Assembly (NCBI GenBank): GCA_036023115.1
Contig: JAYKKT010000087.1
Span: 10,448,501 to 10,512,500, forward strand
Length of the DNA: 64,000 nucleotides
Origin: Brasenia schreberi
Lineage: Eukaryota > Streptophyta > Magnoliopsida > Nymphaeales > Cabombaceae
Reading direction: 5' to 3'
This document shows positions 46,865 to 60,200 of the stretch, in pieces. Numbering within the stretch: the first letter of the stretch is position 1; each line of letters opens with the position of its first letter. The translations under genes and the position numbers were made by a program. Under the pieces are notes generated by a model. The model made no database searches and was not told where the DNA came from. It was given only the letters and a program-made list of their open reading frames with translations.

Positions 46865-46869
46865 GATAG

Positions 46870-47041
46870 CGTTTCTTCTGGCTACTTGCTGGCAGAACAA
46901 CAACGAACCATGTATAACACAAAATGACGGATCCACGTTTGGTCGGGCTTCCACCCACCCGAAATTATAAAATACCACTTAAAAAGTTCATATCTCATTA
47001 TTATCTCATTATTGAATACACGGGCAACATGCTTAGTTTGC

Positions 47042-47122
<81 letters not shown>

Positions 47123-47550
47123 GAGAGAGTCTTAGTTGTATAATATTTTTTATGCATAATCTTGCATAAATATTTTTTACTGTTATATCTTTAAGGTCAA
47201 GAGTAGAAATTCAAATTTAAAGTACCATTATACTATTTTACCATTATATTTTGTATTCAATGTGGGACGAGCAGTCAATACAAAGTAATTCAAATCTTTA
47301 TTTGTACAAAATTATGCACCAAAACACATTATGCTGCTGAGATGCTCTTTGTCCATTAGTGACATTATCCACTCATTCTCTACTACTGCTTTTCAGTTGC
47401 ATGAATCTGCTTTTCAGTTGCATGAATATAATATGATTATTTTTTATCAATTTTCAAATATCATTATAATTTTTGAAATTATATTTATTCCTTACAAGTA
47501 ATGATTGAACATGAGTAAGTGAGCAAGATCAATGGTGGGCAAAATATGGT

Positions 47551-47629
<79 letters not shown>

Positions 47630-48300
47630 CAGTTTAAAATTCAACTTAAAAGTATATGAAACAAGAACGATATTCTGAATCAGGAATCACTCGATTCAGT
47701 TTCTAGATTCTATACAATGGGAACCAGTGGTTTCAAACCTCAGTTTTTTGTTTTTTTTATTTCAAGCCTTTTTTGTCAGTTCCAAACAATTTAGGATTCA
47801 ACCCATAACCGGCAGTTTCGAATTAGGATTGAAACCAATCCAGACCGATCATGTCAATAAATAAATAAAAGAATTTCTCACTTTTTTGTTTTTTAATCTC
47901 AAAGACTCTTTGATTTCTTCTCTCAAGATAAAAAGTGTTTGAAGCCCTTCATTCATCTTTCAATTTGAATGGTTGAGATTTATTTAACGGGTGTAGAACG
48001 ACATGGGTGTAGGTGATTATAGCTCCCGGTTATAGGAAGGTTGTTCATTCGAGTTGGGAGTTCCACCACACCACACACAATCGCCCTCGGCTATCAGCTG
48101 GTCATTCGAGTTTGCGTGTGACGCGCAAGCCTAAAAGGCCCGATCAAATATTCCCAAGGCATACAGGTAAGAGATGCATTCTAAATTTCATCTAATTAAA
48201 GCCGAAGGTTGCTTGTTCAAATGGATTCGCAGATGCCCTCACCATGAAGACAGGCTTTCTAATTTATAAGGAAACATACGTAAGGGAGGCCATACATTAC
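46870..48300. other. Gene-free stretch with microsatellites
   Basis: (TA)n at 47045-47119; (AT)n at 47554-47590 followed by (AG)n at 47591-47627. 47690-47840 has a GGTTT/AACCG-rich piece similar to 12420-12560 and 40050-40220, an unclassified dispersed repeat. No gene is recognised. Confidence 0.5.
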
Positions 48301-48304
48301 AGGG

Positions 48305-48480
48305 GCAGTCAACTAAGCATAAGCAATGAAATTTACCCAAGTCTAAATCGTCCAAAATGGTGCGCATGATCTTTGCCGCAGATTGCTGAATAAAAAACCG
48401 AGCAATTTCATTACGGAACTCTGAAGAATTCTCGGGACTAAGAAGCCTGAAAGTCTGTGAGCTGGCTCAGAGTTTCATGG
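48305..48480 (-). pseudogene. Isolated exon-like frame, unrecognised
   Basis: On the minus strand a frame bounded by stops reads QTFRLLSPENSSEFRNEIAR, then FFIQQSAAKIMRTILDDLDLG, followed by a possible splice donor (GGGTAAAT). The amino-acid mix looks like real protein rather than random translation, but no neighbouring exon was found and I do not recognise the family. It may be an exon left by a lost gene or the last coding part of one whose other exons I missed. Confidence 0.3.
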
Positions 48481-48667
48481 CAGTGGAATTTCGTGTTTGC
48501 ATCGGGAGCAAATCGCTTATATCGCCAGAAAGCTGAACTGACATCGCCTAGTTCCCAAACTCGTCTTTTTCGCTGACGTATTATGGTGCAGGCTTTTCAA
48601 AGTATAATAGAAAAGAGACATCATAAATGAAATGGCAAGCAACCCAAGAGCATTCATGTCCTATTTT

Positions 48668-48670
<3 letters not shown>

Positions 48671-48731
<61 letters not shown>
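48671..48731. repeat. (TC)n(TA)n compound microsatellite
   Basis: About 16 TC units followed by about 14 TA units. Confidence 0.9.
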
Positions 48732-48735
<4 letters not shown>

Positions 48736-48752
48736 TTATTTATTGAGAGAGA

Positions 48753-48824
48753 TTACTTGATACGAACAATGCGGCAGCGTGGTACCACCTTCCTCTCCTT
48801 CCTACGCTTCTTTCCAACACCCAT
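48753..48824 (-). CDS. Short basic ORF, 23 residues, hypothetical
   Basis: ATG to TAA on the minus strand encodes MGVGKKRRKERK, then VVPRCRIVRIK. It is strongly basic and could be a terminal exon or a chance frame beside a microsatellite (48671-48731). No family was recognised. Expression is unknown. Confidence 0.2.
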   Translation of the reverse strand: MGVGKKRRKERKVVPRCRIVRIK

Positions 48825-49034
48825 GTCGGTGACAAATGGCAGTAATCACCACCAATAAGTAAATTTATTTATTTATTAGAATCGTTTGAAAGTATACACT
48901 CATTAATCGAGGTCATTCATCGACATAGTGACACAGTTGTAATTCCTCAAGAAAAAACAAAGAATAAGGTCATACTTATTAAAACAACAATGAAAATATG
49001 TAATATATGTATATATATTTTGATATACATATCT

Positions 49035-49251
49035 AAACAAATCTCAGCCATCCATCTTAAATTGATGGATTGTAAAAAATTAATATATATATATGTATAT
49101 ATATATATATAAAACAAATCTCAGCCATCCATCTTAAATTGATGGATTGTAAAAAATTAATATATATATATATATGTATATATATATATGTATATATATA
49201 TGTATATATATATGTATATATGTATATATATATGTATATATATATATATAA
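49035..49251. repeat. Tandem duplication (77-bp period) running into (TA/TG)n
   Basis: AAACAAATCTCAGCCATCC, CTTAAATTGATGGATTG and TAAAAAATTAATATATA occur twice (starting 49035 and 49112), then TATATATGTA repeats to 49251. A diverged relative of the unique part is at about 22868-22900. Confidence 0.75.
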
Positions 49252-49254
49252 AGA

Positions 49255-50121
49255 GAGAGAATGTAGTAAATGTGCACAAAGTTAGGAATATTATTTAATA
49301 CTTTTAAATTCAAATATTCACTATTGATCATACTAATCAAACAATAGGAATGTTTGAATAGATTTAAGCATGATTAACTATATACATGAACTGTGCTTCG
49401 ACAAAAGAAATGTTGATGATCAATGTAAAGTAAAACACTGCCAAACCTTTTATGAAATGATGCAATATTTTAGCATTGACGCACCAAATTTTATCAAAAC
49501 TTTGAATTTAAGTACATGCAGCCAAATAATATGATAATGGCTATCCTCCTATAACAGCACCGGATTTGCACTCTATACATCGGCCTAGCGTGAAGAAAAG
49601 GACTTGGCTTAGGTTAAGAGTGTATTGCTCTCATCACCTGACCCTCTGGTTCAGCCGCCTATCTGAACCACCACGGATAATTTTCAAAAATCGTTTTTGG
49701 TTGACGTAAAATTCAGTTGAGTGAACAGCAGGGGAGGTTGTCAACATATTTTACTTAAAAAAAAATCATATTGCTTGTATTTTTTTTTTGATAGTTCGCG
49801 ATTTTGGGTAAGGCGACTTTCTAACATCGCTGACGAAAGGGTTCATGCCCCCTAAATGATAAGCAGAGGCATATAAGAACAACTTATACATTATAGGGTT
49901 CCTGAGAGGTGTGCTAATCCTGAAACAATTTAGGAATCAATTCGATTCAAAACATATAGTTCGCTCTTAGTAGTAATGATTGTAATTGTTCATAGTTACA
50001 TTGTTGATTGAATTTATCAGAGAAAATCCGCGAAGGCAATCGCTCGGATGTTCAATGTCGAACTTTAAAACAATCTCCACGATGCACCCAACATTGTAAA
50101 GAAACATCTAATTTTGCACCA
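49255..50121. other. Gene-free stretch
   Basis: AT-rich DNA without exon, LTR or LINE signals that I can recognise. Confidence 0.4.
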
Positions 50122-50213
50122 CTGTTAGCTCATCTGGCAAGGTTCTGACTCATGTTGCTGATAGCGAGTTCAAAAAAAATAAATAAATAAAAATAAATAA
50201 ATAAATAAATAAA
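50122..50213 (+). mobile_element. tRNA-derived SINE with A-rich tail (copy 4)
   Basis: GTTAGCTCATCTGGCAAGG (A-box-like) is followed by GATAGCGAGTTCAA (B-box-like) and then an A-rich (AAAT)n tail to 50213. Head plus tail is the layout of a tRNA-derived SINE. It lies about 1 kb upstream of the DENN gene ATG. Confidence 0.55.
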
Positions 50214-50219
50214 ATTGCA

Positions 50220-51237
50220 ACCTTCTCTCTCTCTCTAACCGAGGTATTTATTCGGATTTTCCCTTATTTTTTCTTTTTTGTTGGGCGTACTTTAATACGA
50301 ATATGTTCAGAGAAAGTTGATCGATTGATCTTTCCTTTTGGGTTGGTGGTGGGTGTCTTGACGATCTGCCCTTTTGTCTTTTCCTTAATCCTTTTGGGTA
50401 CCTTTTGTTGCATATTTTTGTGGGTTCGATGAATACACTTTTGGGGATTATGCTCTTTGGGCTTTTGCCTTTTTCTTCTATCACATGTTCGCTATTTGTT
50501 TCAGTTGGCAGTTGTGTCTTTCGCGTTGGAAAATAATCGCTTAGGGCTATCGCCGTAGTGAGAGAATTAGGGTTTTGACGGTGGTAGTGCTTTGGATGGC
50601 TTGTTGCAGGTGTTCGTCTGCTGCATCAAGGGTTTGGATTTAGTGAAGGTGGTTTTGGTTAGGGCCCGTTGCTACGTGCAATCGGTATGCAGATTGTGGT
50701 CAAGTGATAATTTGGATAGTTAAGAATGAAGTTCTGGTTTGCGTTTTTGTAGTTTGAACCAACTGCATTTCGAGGAAGATCGAATGATTTGTCTGCCATT
50801 TCTTGGTTAAAGGTAGCGCTATATGCAGTGCTTGACTTGGTGATCTGGGTTGTCTTGCAGTAGTCTTGCATGTAAGGATTTGTTGAAATTCTGGAGGGTC
50901 TGCCATCAAATCGGAATTCAGATTGCTTTTGCTGATCTCACTAACTAGGATGAAACAGGAACTTGTTTTCTACTGTTGGTTCCCAGATAGAAGATATATA
51001 TTTTTCAATTTAGGGACTCGTGCCCTTTCTTGGTGTTTGTTGGCGTAGGATTTTGGTTTATATTGAACTCGGATTAAAACCCATTTTAGTTGGAAGCTTC
51101 TATGGAACATAGGGTTCTGTGGAGTTCCCTTGTGGCATGAATTCCGCAGCCATTGGGAATACGTAGAAAGTGGGAACCATGATTGTAGATTTAGTTTCTT
51201 GAAATAGTTCACAGATGGGGATTCTTTAGTATTGATC
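50220..51237 (+). promoter_or_regulatory. Upstream flank and leader of the DENN-domain gene
   Basis: No coding exon is seen. T-rich and CT-rich runs (50222-50236) are followed by GT-rich, transcribed-looking sequence; a leader intron is possible but was not placed. Short upstream ATGs occur (for example at about 50596). An in-frame stop at 51205-51207 precedes the ATG at 51238. Confidence 0.35.
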
Positions 51238-54200
51238 ATGAGGTTGTACACTTCAACAACGAAAGGTCCAGATACTGATAATGATCAGTCACCGCCTTAT
51301 TTGACTGCTCAGAGAACTGCGGATGCAACTACTTTAGACGATATGAATAATGATGAAAGACCTACTTCTTCATGTCAAATTGTCAATTACGAAGCAGTGA
51401 ATGATCGCAATTCAGCTTGTTCTACGTCAAACCGAGTAGAAGACGTGAGTTCTACTGTTTCTGTTGAAGAAACACAGAGTCCTCGTTGGGCATGGTGGTT
51501 TGCAGCTTCACCAAAATGTGAGACCAATAGGGGTGGTGGTAATGGTAGTGGTGGTGGTTTGTTGAGATGGAAGCGCCAGTTACAGCGGGCCTGGAGACGG
51601 GATTCCAAGGATCAAGGCCCAAGATCATCATTCAATCCAGAAGTTTTGGCTAACCAGAAGCGCCAGTGGTATCAGATCCATTCACAATCATCTGTACGCC
51701 TCTCTCTCTTTCTCCCTCTCTCACACACACTCCCACACACACATGCAAGCACAGACACCAAAAGGAAACTGCTTAGGTATTATCAAGACCGCTGTATTAT
51801 TATGTATCTATTGCCAACCTGTTTTTCTGCCTCTGTTCTTGTTTTTTCATTTTTTCCTAAATGGCGAAGTAAGTTGCGAAAGTGGGATATGCAATAATTT
51901 TCAGTAATTTTCATGCAATATACAATGTAGTTTGTATAAATCGGAAAGCTTCCGACTGTTGTACTGGGATGTCATGCTAGTGCTGATGCCTCCTACATAG
52001 TATTAGCTTTTGAAAAAGATGCAGGCCAACTGTGTGGTGTTAAGATGTAGTCCCAACTAGACTGGAGATTAGAGAGTATCCTCAATAGCGTTTTGACCTA
52101 TGTACTAGGATGACCACGATTCAAAGAAAAATGATGCTTTTATTCTAATTAGTTCTAGTTGTGCAGTTTAGTATGATTTTTCTGCTACTTGGTATCATGT
52201 CAGTTAACAACTTACCAAAGTTGGTTCTATAACTTTGTTCTTACAGAACCGCAATCAATATAAGGAACCTACTTCACTATTTGAGCACTTTGTAGTTGTT
52301 GGTCTCCATTCAAATGCTAATGTTGAAGCTACAGAGAATGCTTTTGCAAAGAGGAAGATGTGGGAGTCAAAGGTGGCAAAATCTGAAATCCTAGACCTCA
52401 GAAAAATTCCCCATCGTAGTCCTCCAGTTCCTACATTAGAGCCACGGGTAATTCTGTTATCTACTGGGAGTCAATATTAATTATTTTTTGTTGAGTTGTT
52501 GAAGGATGCATAGAACTAGCATGGTCTGTATCTATTTTTTTAACTTGTGCATGTCTTTTTTCCTTTGGTGTGTTTATTCCTGCATGCATGATTGCATTCT
52601 TTTCTAATGTTCTGGTTTTATTAAAATTCGGTACAAGGAAACTACAGATGAATGAGTGAAAAAATTGATGAGTAAAGCCACAGTAGAAAAGAAAATAGCT
52701 GCATGGTGGTTAATATGGGAAGATAGGTCCTGTCTGCAGTTGCCCAATGAGTAAAATATCCACCTTCAGCTCAGGGCTTGAGTCTTAGAGTTGTTTGTTT
52801 TGCTGTTAATTTTCTACAAGGGGCTTGCAATCTTTGTGATGATCTTGGCCAAACAGCATCCTTGGTATCACATTAGGTAGTCTTTCACCTTAATCAAATA
52901 AATCTTCCCAGTACAAGATCCATGATTCCATGTTGCCGAATATCCTCTCTGTGGATGCCCTTGACTCATGTCAAAACTCAAGCGTTACTCTGTTTATTTT
53001 GATTTAGATCGTCTATTTATCTGGTGTTGAACTGGTCCCTGAGATGCACTCCTGGGCAAGAAACTCATTACCTCCTTCAGGAGGGGTTTCAAGCAGAAAT
53101 ACTGTGTAATTCCTATAAGGCTTGCAATCTTTCTGCTGGCCTTCTCCAGAAAGCATATTTGGTATATCATTAGTCATGTCTTTCACCTTAATCAAATAGA
53201 TCTTCCTAGTACAGGATCCATGTGGCTCAGAACTCTTTCTGGATGCTCTCTTGTCATGGCCTCAACAGGTACTTTTCGGATTTTCCAAGTTTCATTTAAC
53301 TGGAAAGCTGGAGTGCGGCAGGCCCTTAAGATGAACATCTGGGTATCAAACTTGTACCTTCATCATTCATGTGCGATGTATCAGATGCAGAACTTATTTG
53401 CCACATTCTGAAATAGAGTATGTAGAGAAGCATAACAATACTTGTAAAAAACTTATATTTTAGGGCATTACAGCATGGAAATAGTCTTCATAATTTGAAT
53501 GTTTGAAATTTAATGCATAAAAAAAGCTTCTTTAGCGATTTGATCATCATCGCAACAAGATAATATTCTTTCATCATCATCTTTGGTTTAACATCTGTTG
53601 TTCAACAAAAGGTTTGTGGATCTCCAACATGCACACAAGAAATCCAGTAAAAGTATCTCATAATATGTACAAAGAGGACGGAAGTTTTGCTCCATATTGA
53701 TAATTTGTAGAAGTTGCATATAAGGAACTTTTATAGTCTCTAAAGAAAAAGAAGCGGGCATCATCTGTTACCTCTTGAAATTTTATCTTGTGATGAAAGG
53801 TGTATCTTACAATAGATATTATATAATATACTTCCCCATATCTTGTGATTGTATGATACGTTAACGATACAGATGTAGTTTGGGATACATATGTGGTTTG
53901 TATACTAAAACCCAATACTACCAATAGAACACTGGTTCTAGTTGTTTTTGTTTCTGTTTCTCGGTTGGCTTAGGCTTGCTCATGATTTTTAGTTTGGTAG
54001 ATGGTGCGATGTCTTTTCCTGTTTCTAGTGCTTGACTCTTTTATATATTGTTTTGTTTATTTTATTTCAGATTCTTTTCAAGTACCCTCCTGGAAGGAAG
54101 CTAACAATGCAAGCCAAGGATTTGCCTGCATTTTGTTTTCCTGGGGGAGTCAAGGTCTGATTGTTTCTGGTCCTCTTAATGTGTGATTCTAGTACAGTCA

Positions 54201-57200
54201 TCTCATATTGTTTGTTATCATATTGCTTATCATGTTCCTCTGTAAGGTTTCAAGGTGCCTTTTTTTCCATGTGCTGCTCTTATTGGGTCTGGATTATCCA
54301 ACTGTTTTGATTTGACATAGATGCCTACAATTTAGCGATGCTGATTACATTGTTTGCTGTATATATAACATTGTTGGGGTGCTGTTTCATAGTTTGCGAA
54401 ATTCAAATTGATTTTCACGTTAGCATCAACACCTGTTGATTCTAGTTTTAGAGGCTGTCCCACATGTAGATTTTGTACTTAATGTTTGATGCCAAAAGAT
54501 TCTGAACCAAGATGGACACCATGATCTTAAAATCAAAGATTGTTATATCGGATACTATACTGCCAGAAAATGATTTTGCTAATGTTTCTTTAATTTGCTC
54601 TTCCTAGTTCGGCTGCACATATTCTCATGACATGATTGTATTGTATGCTGCACACTTTTGGAAACGCTGATACAACTTTACAATGTCTCATTCTACAAAG
54701 ATTAATTGAATATTGGTCTTATGGTGTTGTTCCATTAGCTTTATGGTATTGACCTTCAGAATCTCTTTTTGATTTAGCTGTTATAAATTTGCTGAATGAA
54801 TACATTTAGTGGTTTTGCAGCATGGATTTTCTTTCTGGATTTTGGTTAGTGGTTGCCTGGTAGGAACCAAATTGCAAATTTCTGGTGACTTTCTGTAATT
54901 TTGCATTATTGTTATGTATCTCTAATAACAATTCCTTTTATCTTGCCTAGGAAAGTCAAGGTTTGGTTTTATGTTAGTGCTTCCAATTATTGTAGTTTAT
55001 GTTTCTTTCTTGTGCTTGGCCATTTAATGGCTGATATGTCACTTGAAGTGAATGGTTCCTTGACCGATTTGCTTCTTTTTTCATTCAATTGGTTTTATAT
55101 GGATCACTTGGTTGATTGCTGAGGGAGAAAAATGCAGGCTCGCTTAATGGAGAGGACTCCATCTATGAGTGATTTGAATGAAGCTTTGTACGGCCAGGTA
55201 CACTTTCTGTAGATGTTTATGTTCTCGCTGACACTGCTGTTTTGACAACATACATCCTCTCCACTCCCACCTGCCTTCTTCAAGATTGAAAGAAACCTTT
55301 TTATTTTATTTGTATGATTTTATGATTTAAAATCATACAAGTACTCCTCAATAAGCAATCTCTTCTATCTCTAATTGAGGCCTCTCTGTGACCTGCAAAT
55401 TACTCTGTTAAATGCATAAAATCGATACCTGGTTCACTGTCATACCATAGTATTTATTTCAAAGTTTCCATTCTCACCAGTATATAAAGGAATACTGAAT
55501 GATGATGGGAATGAAATATCTGTGGCCTTTCTGTTCTCCATAGCTGCGAAATTGTTAAATTGGTTTGTGATTGCCTGTTTTGAGAAGCGTTACCATGTTA
55601 CTGAAGTATTTCAACTGATAATGGTGTAATATCATTGTCGCCTGGCATCTAACCTCTTTATTAGACGATCAGGAACTTAGATGGATACCTCTATATTTTG
55701 TGTTCAGCATGCTTTTTATCTAGATCATCTTCCTACACTTTAGCTTCTTGCTTTCTACGTTCTGCAATTACTGTAGCACACATGGTTATTTTTCTGATGG
55801 ACATCATTCTGTTTGGTTGCAGGAACATCTGAGTAGAGATGATTTGTCTTTTATATTTTCAGTCAGAGTAAGTACTTGTATATTTGTTTTGGCTTCTTAA
55901 GTTCTGATGGACCAAGGGAGATTAGATCAGCATTCTGCGATGCGATTTTTAAGATTTTCAAATGCAATTGTACATTATAATAGCCATCAAAGATTTGCAC
56001 TTCTCTCCATCTGTTGATCTATGTGGCTATCCATTTCATTCTTGACATTATATGTAAACCTCAGTTTTATCTTTGTTGGCATTTTGCATGTAAATATCAC
56101 TTCACTACATGATATATTGTGATGGTTTGGCTGCTTATCAGGATCATAAGTTTTATATGGTGGTTGCCATCTGCATTGGCATGCTTATACTTTGTTGAGC
56201 TTATTTTTAGTTAATTTTTCGCTGGCTAGTATGTATGAGTGTGTGAAATAATGTTTTCTCCAAAGTGCATGTTTTGAACTTATTCTATTCAACTGCCTGA
56301 AGTGTCATATATGCTTGTCTTCTTTTGCATCAGATGATGCAAAAGTTCTTGTTTTCATGATTCCATTCTTCGGATATGGTTGTCTTTAGTATATGCGCTT
56401 CTCCTTTTTTTCCTCCATATTTTGTTCTGACTTCCAAGATGCTTATGAGGGAGCATTTTTCTTTTATTCATAGGTAGCAGGCAATGCAACCTTATATGGG
56501 GTATGTATGCATGTTCAAGAAATTGTACAGAGGCCACCTGGCATATTAGGTGCTGTATCTCCCCTATCACGAACTCCTGGTCGCAGCTGTTTTCTGGTTT
56601 CTGCACCTCGCTGTTACTGTTTGCTTACAAGGGTGCCATTCTTTGAGCTGCACTATGAGATGTTAAATAGGTTTGTTTTTGTTTCTATCTCGTGATTTAT
56701 TTACTGTTATCAGCCTCAATAAATTCTTAGCAACTCACAATTTGATCAATGAATTACTGCAGTCATTGACAAGTTCCCTTCAGAATGTTAAAGAACTTCT
56801 ATATTTCTTTATATTGAATACTTTCTGAAAGATGGAAAGAGTTAGGAATTTGTACTACTTACATTTGTATTAACATTATAATTAATCACCTCACCTTTTT
56901 TCTGGATGCAGCATTATTGCACAAGAGCGTCTGGAGAGAATATCACAATTTGTTAGTGAAATGACCCTAACAGACTATGTTCCTCCAATGGTCAGAATGC
57001 GAGAACAGATGGATGTCAGTTCAGATTCTTTGAATGGGGAAAACACAAGTGACTGGATGGCTTATGCCATTCCAGTTGACAGTGTGTTGGGGCTCGCTGC
57101 TGCAGCTGCTGGGCTTGTATCAAATAACGAGTCCCATTCTCTCTCATTCAGAACATCAGAACCTCCAACCCCTGAAAGTATTTCTGCTAGCGAGGCATCT

Positions 57201-60200
57201 GATTTATGCCAATCAAGGGATTGGGATAGGGACAGAAAATACGTGAATTCCTATGATGGCTATGCGTCCGGGGCCTCTGATTCATTCTCTGATAGCTTTG
57301 GCAGGAGCAATGGCTCATATGAAAACGGTCATGTTTCACCTGAGGCTGGGATATATCAGAATTCCATAAGTTGGCCCATTGAGCGGATTGAAAGTTCAGA
57401 GTCTTTATTAAGGTATAAATATTTTGTGACAATCTATGATTAAGATTGTTCATTTGATATTTCTCAGAATATTTCAAATATTTTTTGATAGATTTGTTTT
57501 CAATTGTTCTTTTTTTAAAACATTTTTTTAATTTCTCATTTTGTATTTTATTGTATTGTTATGGTCTTCTTTTCATTTATATGATGGAAAGTGCTGCATG
57601 ATGTAAACTTTTACAGGTTCATCATCCATGATTCATTCACAAAGTCGATAACTTTCAAGATTTTGTATGACATTCTTTAAATTATACACCTTTGAAAATT
57701 TGAAGTATACAAAATGTGAACGATTTTTTCAAAATAACAAAGAAAAATGCCTCTTTCTACTTCAGTGATTACAATCTTATGGAGCCATGATTTTGTCTAG
57801 AATGTGAACTGATATGTTATGACATCAGAAATATTCCTGATGGTCATTTTTATAGACATGTTGCATTTTGTGTCAAATGTCTCTCAGCTACTTTACTTGC
57901 TTTATTATCACTGAGTTCATACACAGCTCTGTCAGAAGTGTTGGATCAGAAGAAGATGATACCGACGAAGTGACATCCAAACCTGAGAATGATAATGCTG
58001 GTGAAGAAGTAATGGAATGGATAAAGGTAAGTCTGCTTCATCTGCATGCTTGCATCACCCATCAAACAAGGCCATGGTCTAATACTTTGTCTTTTATCCT
58101 CTATAGGTTAGCCAAAATGATCTGTTGCAGATAGTATGTGGCTACCATTCTCTTAGCTTGCCAGCACGTGGAACTGAAATTATCTTTCAGCCGCTGGAGC
58201 ATTTTCAGCCTATTAAATATTGCAGGCCTGATGTGTCTGCACTGAATTTAGATGCTAGGTATTCTCATTTTGAATTATCCTGTTCGTCTTTGGAAGTTGC
58301 GGAGGTAATTTGCCATACAGTTTCAATTTTTTTTTTAGAGGCATTTCGAGTTGGTCTGTTCTTGTCATGCAAAGCCTTTTGAATTCTAATGCCAAACTTG
58401 ATGCTTATTGCAGCTCAATGCCAAGTTATCAGCTACAGAGGAAGCTCTTTCGTTGTCATTATGGACAACTGCAACTGTTTGTCGAGCCCTTTCTCTTGAA
58501 AGCGTAAATATCCTAATTATTACTGTTATTTCTTTTGTTAATTTTATGTTACGCATGCCTTGCTCAAATTTTCTTTTGAAGTCACACTTTCTTTTCCATT
58601 AAATTCTTGATTTTTTATATCTTGTACATGTTTTAGGGAGATGCAGAGCAATTTGAACTGCTTTGTACTTTATTCTGGACTTACAACATGGAATAAAACG
58701 TCTCTTGAAAATTTTGGGAAGTGAATCCAGAAGCTGAGTCAATTGCCTTTTAAAAATTTTAGTTAGATTTGAACTCCAGTTTCATGTTATGAATTTTTGT
58801 GGCAAAGTGGCACATGAACTCTTTATCCACTCATGGCATTTGTACTTGTTCTAAGAGTAACTTCTGCTTTTATTTATTACCATAAAAATTTTGAATGACA
58901 ATTGATCCTCATATGATTGTCCTGGCTTTGGAAGTAAACCTTTTTCTTTATTATCTTGTGTCATTCACCTTTTTAACACTTCTTCCGGACTGTGATTTTT
59001 TGTTTTAAGGTTTTAGCACTCATCACTGGGGTATTGCTCGAGAAGCAGGTTGTGGTTGTCTGCTCAAACTTGGTAAGACTGCTCTTTGATGTAAAGTCCA
59101 ACTGAATATAATTTTTCATCTCTTGAAATGCAGATTAATGGAACATTTTCTTGAAATATTTAAGTTATTTACACATTTTAATGGGTTTGTTTATCTTGTT
59201 CTGCAGGGTGTTCTGTCAGCTGCCGTGCTGTCAACCATCCCCATGATCCGCCCGTTTGAGTGGCAGAGTTTGTTGCTTCCAGTAAGTTTCTGACGTTTAA
59301 CTTGAATTTTGATGCTCCGTTTGCTAGTATGTCTTCTTCTCTCATGTTTATTTAGCAGCTTATATCTTTGATTGAGATTGTTGGACATCACAAATGTTTA
59401 TTTAAGTTTAAAATATTCCGTTAGTTTGATTTTAGAGATCTACTGTAAAACAGTTCTCTGTATTTCTTTCTACTATATTCTTTTTTCTTTATTTTCAATC
59501 GACTCTAGTTGTACTATGAATTTGTGTTCCTAAATGAAAGGTCACATTGCAGTCTCAAGTTAGGAGAATTTGGATATCCATGTTGATTAGTTTTCTCTGC
59601 TCTCTTTATACAGAAGTTAGGAAGTGGGCTTAAATGTTGACTCCAGTATGAACAGTGGTTATAGTCAATGAATTACAAAACATCCATTTCTTTAAATTTG
59701 AATTTGATCTCTTCCTTTCTCATGACCAGCACGACCCATTTTTATGGCTTCATTTACCAAGTGAAAACTTCATTACTTTCACAAGCAAGCGTTTATCATC
59801 ATATTAGCTTATGCATATGCTTCCAGTTCTACTCAGTTAGCTTGTTTCCCGGGGCCATTTCTACCAAGGTTGTCCAATGCTGTTCTACTTAATCCTAGCA
59901 CTATTGTGGGAATTCATCCTGAAATAGATTATTCATGCCAGTCATCTCTCTTTCTATATATATATACGCATGTGTATGTATGTATACATTTATTTATATG
60001 TATGTATGTATGTATGTACATTGCATGTGGATTGTCTGATATGTGCAATCTTCACATGTGTGTACTGCTCTATTTCACCTCCTTTTACCACTTCCTTGTC
60101 TAATATGTTTGTATGTGTGGGCGCACGTTTATGGCTTCATTTACCAAGGGATGACTTCATTATTTAGAAACTAAATCGCATCCTGATATGATATTAGCAT

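Noticed and set aside
46924..47169. 81-codon ORF across the (TA)n tract
   Set aside because: The frame is an artefact of Tyr/Ile codons in a microsatellite. The same holds for 49134-49340 (-).
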